A stretch of 64,000 nucleotides of DNA from Lanius collurio. Taxonomy: Eukaryota > Chordata > Aves > Passeriformes > Laniidae. Below are positions 38,840 through 64,000 of the stretch, piece after piece; position 1 is the first letter of the stretch; each line of letters starts with the position of its first letter. The notes beneath the pieces are model-generated. The model was not told where the DNA came from and made no database searches. It saw only the letters and a program-made list of their open reading frames with translations. Position numbers and translations under genes: made by a program. Location: NCBI GenBank assembly GCA_020086605.1, contig JACBWW010000016.1, forward strand, positions 16,715,512 through 16,779,511. Reading direction: 5' to 3'.

Positions 38840-39836
38840 CCAGCACCTTCTCCACAGCAGCCGTGTGGCTCTGGCTGGGGGGATGGGGAACTGGATGGCC
38901 CTTAAGGAGATGGGCAGTCATGGCAGGGTGCTGGAGGAGCAAGTGAGGTGAGGGGGAGTTCCTGAGCCCCATCCTGCAGGTCAAAATGGGGAAACAGGGT
39001 GATTTGGGGAGGATGCCTCTCCCTGCCAGGCTGCACAGTGTCCATGCTTGCAACACAGGATGTGAGCCCTGAGCACAACAGCCATCTCCTGACGTTGGAT
39101 GTGCTCAGCCCTGCTAGGGAAGGTGAGCTGCCTGAGGCTGCCAAGGTCACAGCCTGAGAGCTTGGAGCTCACAGCCCACCACTGGCAGAGGCTCAGCATC
39201 AGCTGTCCCACAGTACTGCTCAGGTTGGAATGGCCAACATGGCATCAATGCAGTACTCCCAAGGGGCTGGGAGACCCAGGACTCACATGGGGGACAACTG
39301 GCAAAGTGGCAGGAGAACCTCTGACACAGCACCACCAGCACTGTGCCACACTGGCTGGGATGGCAGCAGAGGCACCATGGCACTCCTCCTCCAGCTCCCA
39401 AAGCCTCTTTGGGACCAACCCTGTGGTCCTGGAGTGTTCTCCCATGCACACCTCCTCATCTCTGCTCCTCAGGGCCAAGCTTCCTGGGGCTCAGCAAACC
39501 CTGCAAAAAGCCCAGGAACCCCGAGATGCAACTCCTTGCTACCCCATCCATGCTCACTGTGGTCCAGGTTGGCAGCAGGATGGATCAAGACATGGGCACC
39601 AACACTGCTCTAGCCGGCATGGATAGGGCAGTGTCTCCAGCATGGGCAAGGAGCTGCTAACACTGCGTGTGGCAGGGAATTGCACTCAGAAGCAGGCAGA
39701 GTGCCTTGAATCTGCTCTGTCCTCCTTGGGGCACAGGAGCTGGGTACGAAAGGAGACTGCGACACTGCTCTGCACAAGTGTGACCCCCTGACCTCAGAGA
39801 AAGGCAGGAGAGACACAGGCAGTAATGTTCATCCCT
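38840..39836. other. Intergenic DNA between convergent UROD and ZSWIM5
   Basis: About 1 kb separates the two facing polyadenylation signals. I see no coding exon, RNA gene or dispersed repeat in it. Open frames up to 175 codons occur on both strands but resemble no known protein and lack splice or codon support. Confidence 0.55.
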
Positions 39837-39842
39837 TTTATT
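39837..39842 (-). terminator. Likely distal polyadenylation signal of ZSWIM5
   Basis: AATAAA on the minus strand about 1.57 kb past the ZSWIM5 stop codon. The next candidate upstream on the transcript is a minus-strand AATAAA near 40822-40827. Either may be used; the distal one is preferred because unique sequence typical of a 3' UTR continues to it. Confidence 0.55.
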
Positions 39843-39889
39843 ATTAAACATCAGATGAAGAGGTCGCACACACACATACACGCACGCAC

Positions 39890-39923
<34 letters not shown>

Positions 39924-41416
39924 AAGGAAAAAAGAGAGAAACAGACTGGCTGAAGACCACTATTTCGGTGGCAACAGAGACCGAGTACAATTGGGTTCCT
40001 GGCCGGAGCGCGGACACAAGTCACTTGCCAAAAAATTAAACCAGACAGCAGATAACTAGCGCACGTTCTCTAACTACAAATCACCGCCCAGACCGGCCCT
40101 GGCCCTCCCCAGCCCTCCCAACCCGCTGGCAAAGAAATGAACCAAAACTGAAGAGCCACCGGCCCGGAGCTGGAGTGTTCCCCCAGCACGGGGCGGGCCG
40201 GGAAGGGCCGAGCGTTGGCTGCACCATGGAGCCGGGAACGGTGCGGGAAGGCGACGCGGCTGCCCCTCCCTCCCCCGGAGCCGGCAGCCCTAGTGCCCGC
40301 CCAGGCACTCGCACCCTGCACCCGCCCTGCGATGGGTTCGAGTCCTCCATCGCCAGCATCCACGTGTGTCCGAGCAAGCATCGCCCCGAGCTCCTTCCTT
40401 TGCTGTCCTCCAGCGCTGGGCAGCTGCTCTCCTCTGTCCGTCTGTCCGTCCGTCCATCCCAGGGCTGTGAGTCGAGTAGATGTTCGCCTCCCCCCCACAC
40501 CCTTCTTGCTGCTGACGATGCCATGGGAACCTGAGAAATGTTCGCGTGCCTCCTCCTCTTTTTGTCTGTGGTTTTGTGTGGGTTTTTTAAATAATAGTTA
40601 TAATAATAATAACAATAATAATAATAATAGCAATAATAAAAATAATCGCCCCAGCCCACAACAATTTCAAGTATCCCCCAAATAAAAGACAGAATTATAA
40701 ATAATTATAACTTTACAATTTAATAATTGACACATATACTATAGTATTTACAGTATCATAAATGCTTTTTTTTGTGTTACTTTTAGTAAGCAATCCCTGA
40801 GAACAGTTACTTTTACTTGTTTTTATTGAAGTATCTTCACAAATAGAGGAGTTTGCATGTCTCGGGCGGGCAGGAGAAGCGCTCTGCAAAGCCATCGCTT
40901 TTGGTGACGCATGAGGTTCTAGTGTCGCAGGTTTCTTTGCTCGCTTTTTTTTTTCCTTTCTTTTTTTTTTTTTTTTTTTTTTTTTGTTTTTGTTTTTGTT
41001 TTTGTTAAATTCCCCACATAATTGTAAAGATTTTTCACTTTGCAACCTTCGTATCCCTCCAGCGACCACATCCTTCAGGAAAGAGGTATTAGATTTCCAG
41101 GTTAGCTTTTGGTATTGGCAAGGGAGGGCAGGGGGCTGAGTGAACCATCCTTTTTCCCCGTGGTTGCCTTTTGGTTTGTGCCCAAGGAATCTCTGGATCC
41201 TCTCAGTGTGTGAAATGGTTAAATCCAAGAAAGAGTAACACTAAAAGAAAAAAAAAAAAAAAAAAAAGAAAACAAACAAAAAAAAAGAAACAGAAGACCA
41301 GAACAGAGCAGCCTCTGCCGATGGGGGGAAGGTGATCTCCACTTTCCTTCCTTCTTCTCTCCCGAGTCCCCGTGCTGCGGCCAGACCCTGCCAGTGAGCA
41401 TGGCAGGAGCCGGGGC
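39843..41416 (-). other. ZSWIM5: ZSWIM5 3' UTR with simple repeats
   Basis: Probable 3' UTR, rich in low-complexity tracts. On the plus strand it holds CA/CG-repeat DNA at 39868-39891 running into 29 A at 39892-39920, an ATA-type run at about 40597-40648, 25 T at 40961-40985 followed by TTTTTG repeats to about 41006, and 20 A at 41248-41267. In the transcript these read U20, then A25, then U29. Elsewhere the sequence is unique, and some AT-rich parts (40680-40850) look like conserved UTR. Extent inferred from the stop codon and polyadenylation signal. Confidence 0.6.

Positions 41417-64000
<22,584 letters not shown>

Noticed and set aside
38840..39836. Possible extra gene between UROD and ZSWIM5
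   Set aside because: Several open frames of 70-175 codons exist on both strands, but none has recognisable homology or splice support, and they overlap each other.

Overview
This is vertebrate nuclear DNA, most likely from a bird. Protein-coding exons are short, bounded by GT/AG splice sites and separated by introns. The dispersed repeats are CR1 LINE relics of the avian type, including the antisense 3' tail ending in CACAGA-type repeats. No Alu, B1 or L1-type repeats were recognised. The gene order EIF2B3 - HECTD3 - UROD - ZSWIM5 matches the block on human chromosome 1p34. All exon coordinates below were read by hand from splice sites and codon phase.

Layout, left to right. (1) 1-11517: the 5' end of EIF2B3 on the minus strand (two coding exons) inside an AT-rich intronic landscape with CR1 copies; its remaining exons should lie left of the window. 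(2) 12242-20451: a complete 21-exon HECTD3-like gene, minus strand, 846 codons, fast-diverging (called HECTD3-A here). (3) 20452-25331: intergenic DNA. (4) 25428-35069: a second complete 21-exon HECTD3 gene, minus strand, 847 codons, close to the mammalian protein (HECTD3-B). (5) 35070-35388: a very GC-rich head-to-head promoter with five YY1-like motifs. (6) 35389-38748: complete UROD, plus strand, 10 exons, 369 residues. (7) 39837-64000: ZSWIM5 on the minus strand, with 12 downstream exons (868 residues) and a long 3' UTR; the first exons should lie to the right.

The main observation is the tandem pair of intact HECTD3 genes. Mammals have one. The two copies share exon count, codon phase and the catalytic cysteine, yet similarity is patchy. 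Exon 1 (354 bp including flanks) is identical by eye. Most of exon 16 differs at only two bases in 157. Other exons are strongly diverged; exon 6, for example, matches at about 16 of 38 residues. Such mosaicism suggests recent gene conversion between otherwise old duplicates. UROD acts in heme synthesis, EIF2B3 in translation initiation, and HECTD3 is an E3 ubiquitin ligase; they are neighbours through old synteny, not an operon-like system.

Other points: a CR1 tail ends 10 bp before a UROD exon, a solo LTR-like element lies in a ZSWIM5 intron, five consecutive ZSWIM5 exons are phase-symmetric, and the ZSWIM5 3' UTR has a U20/A25/U29 tract arrangement.
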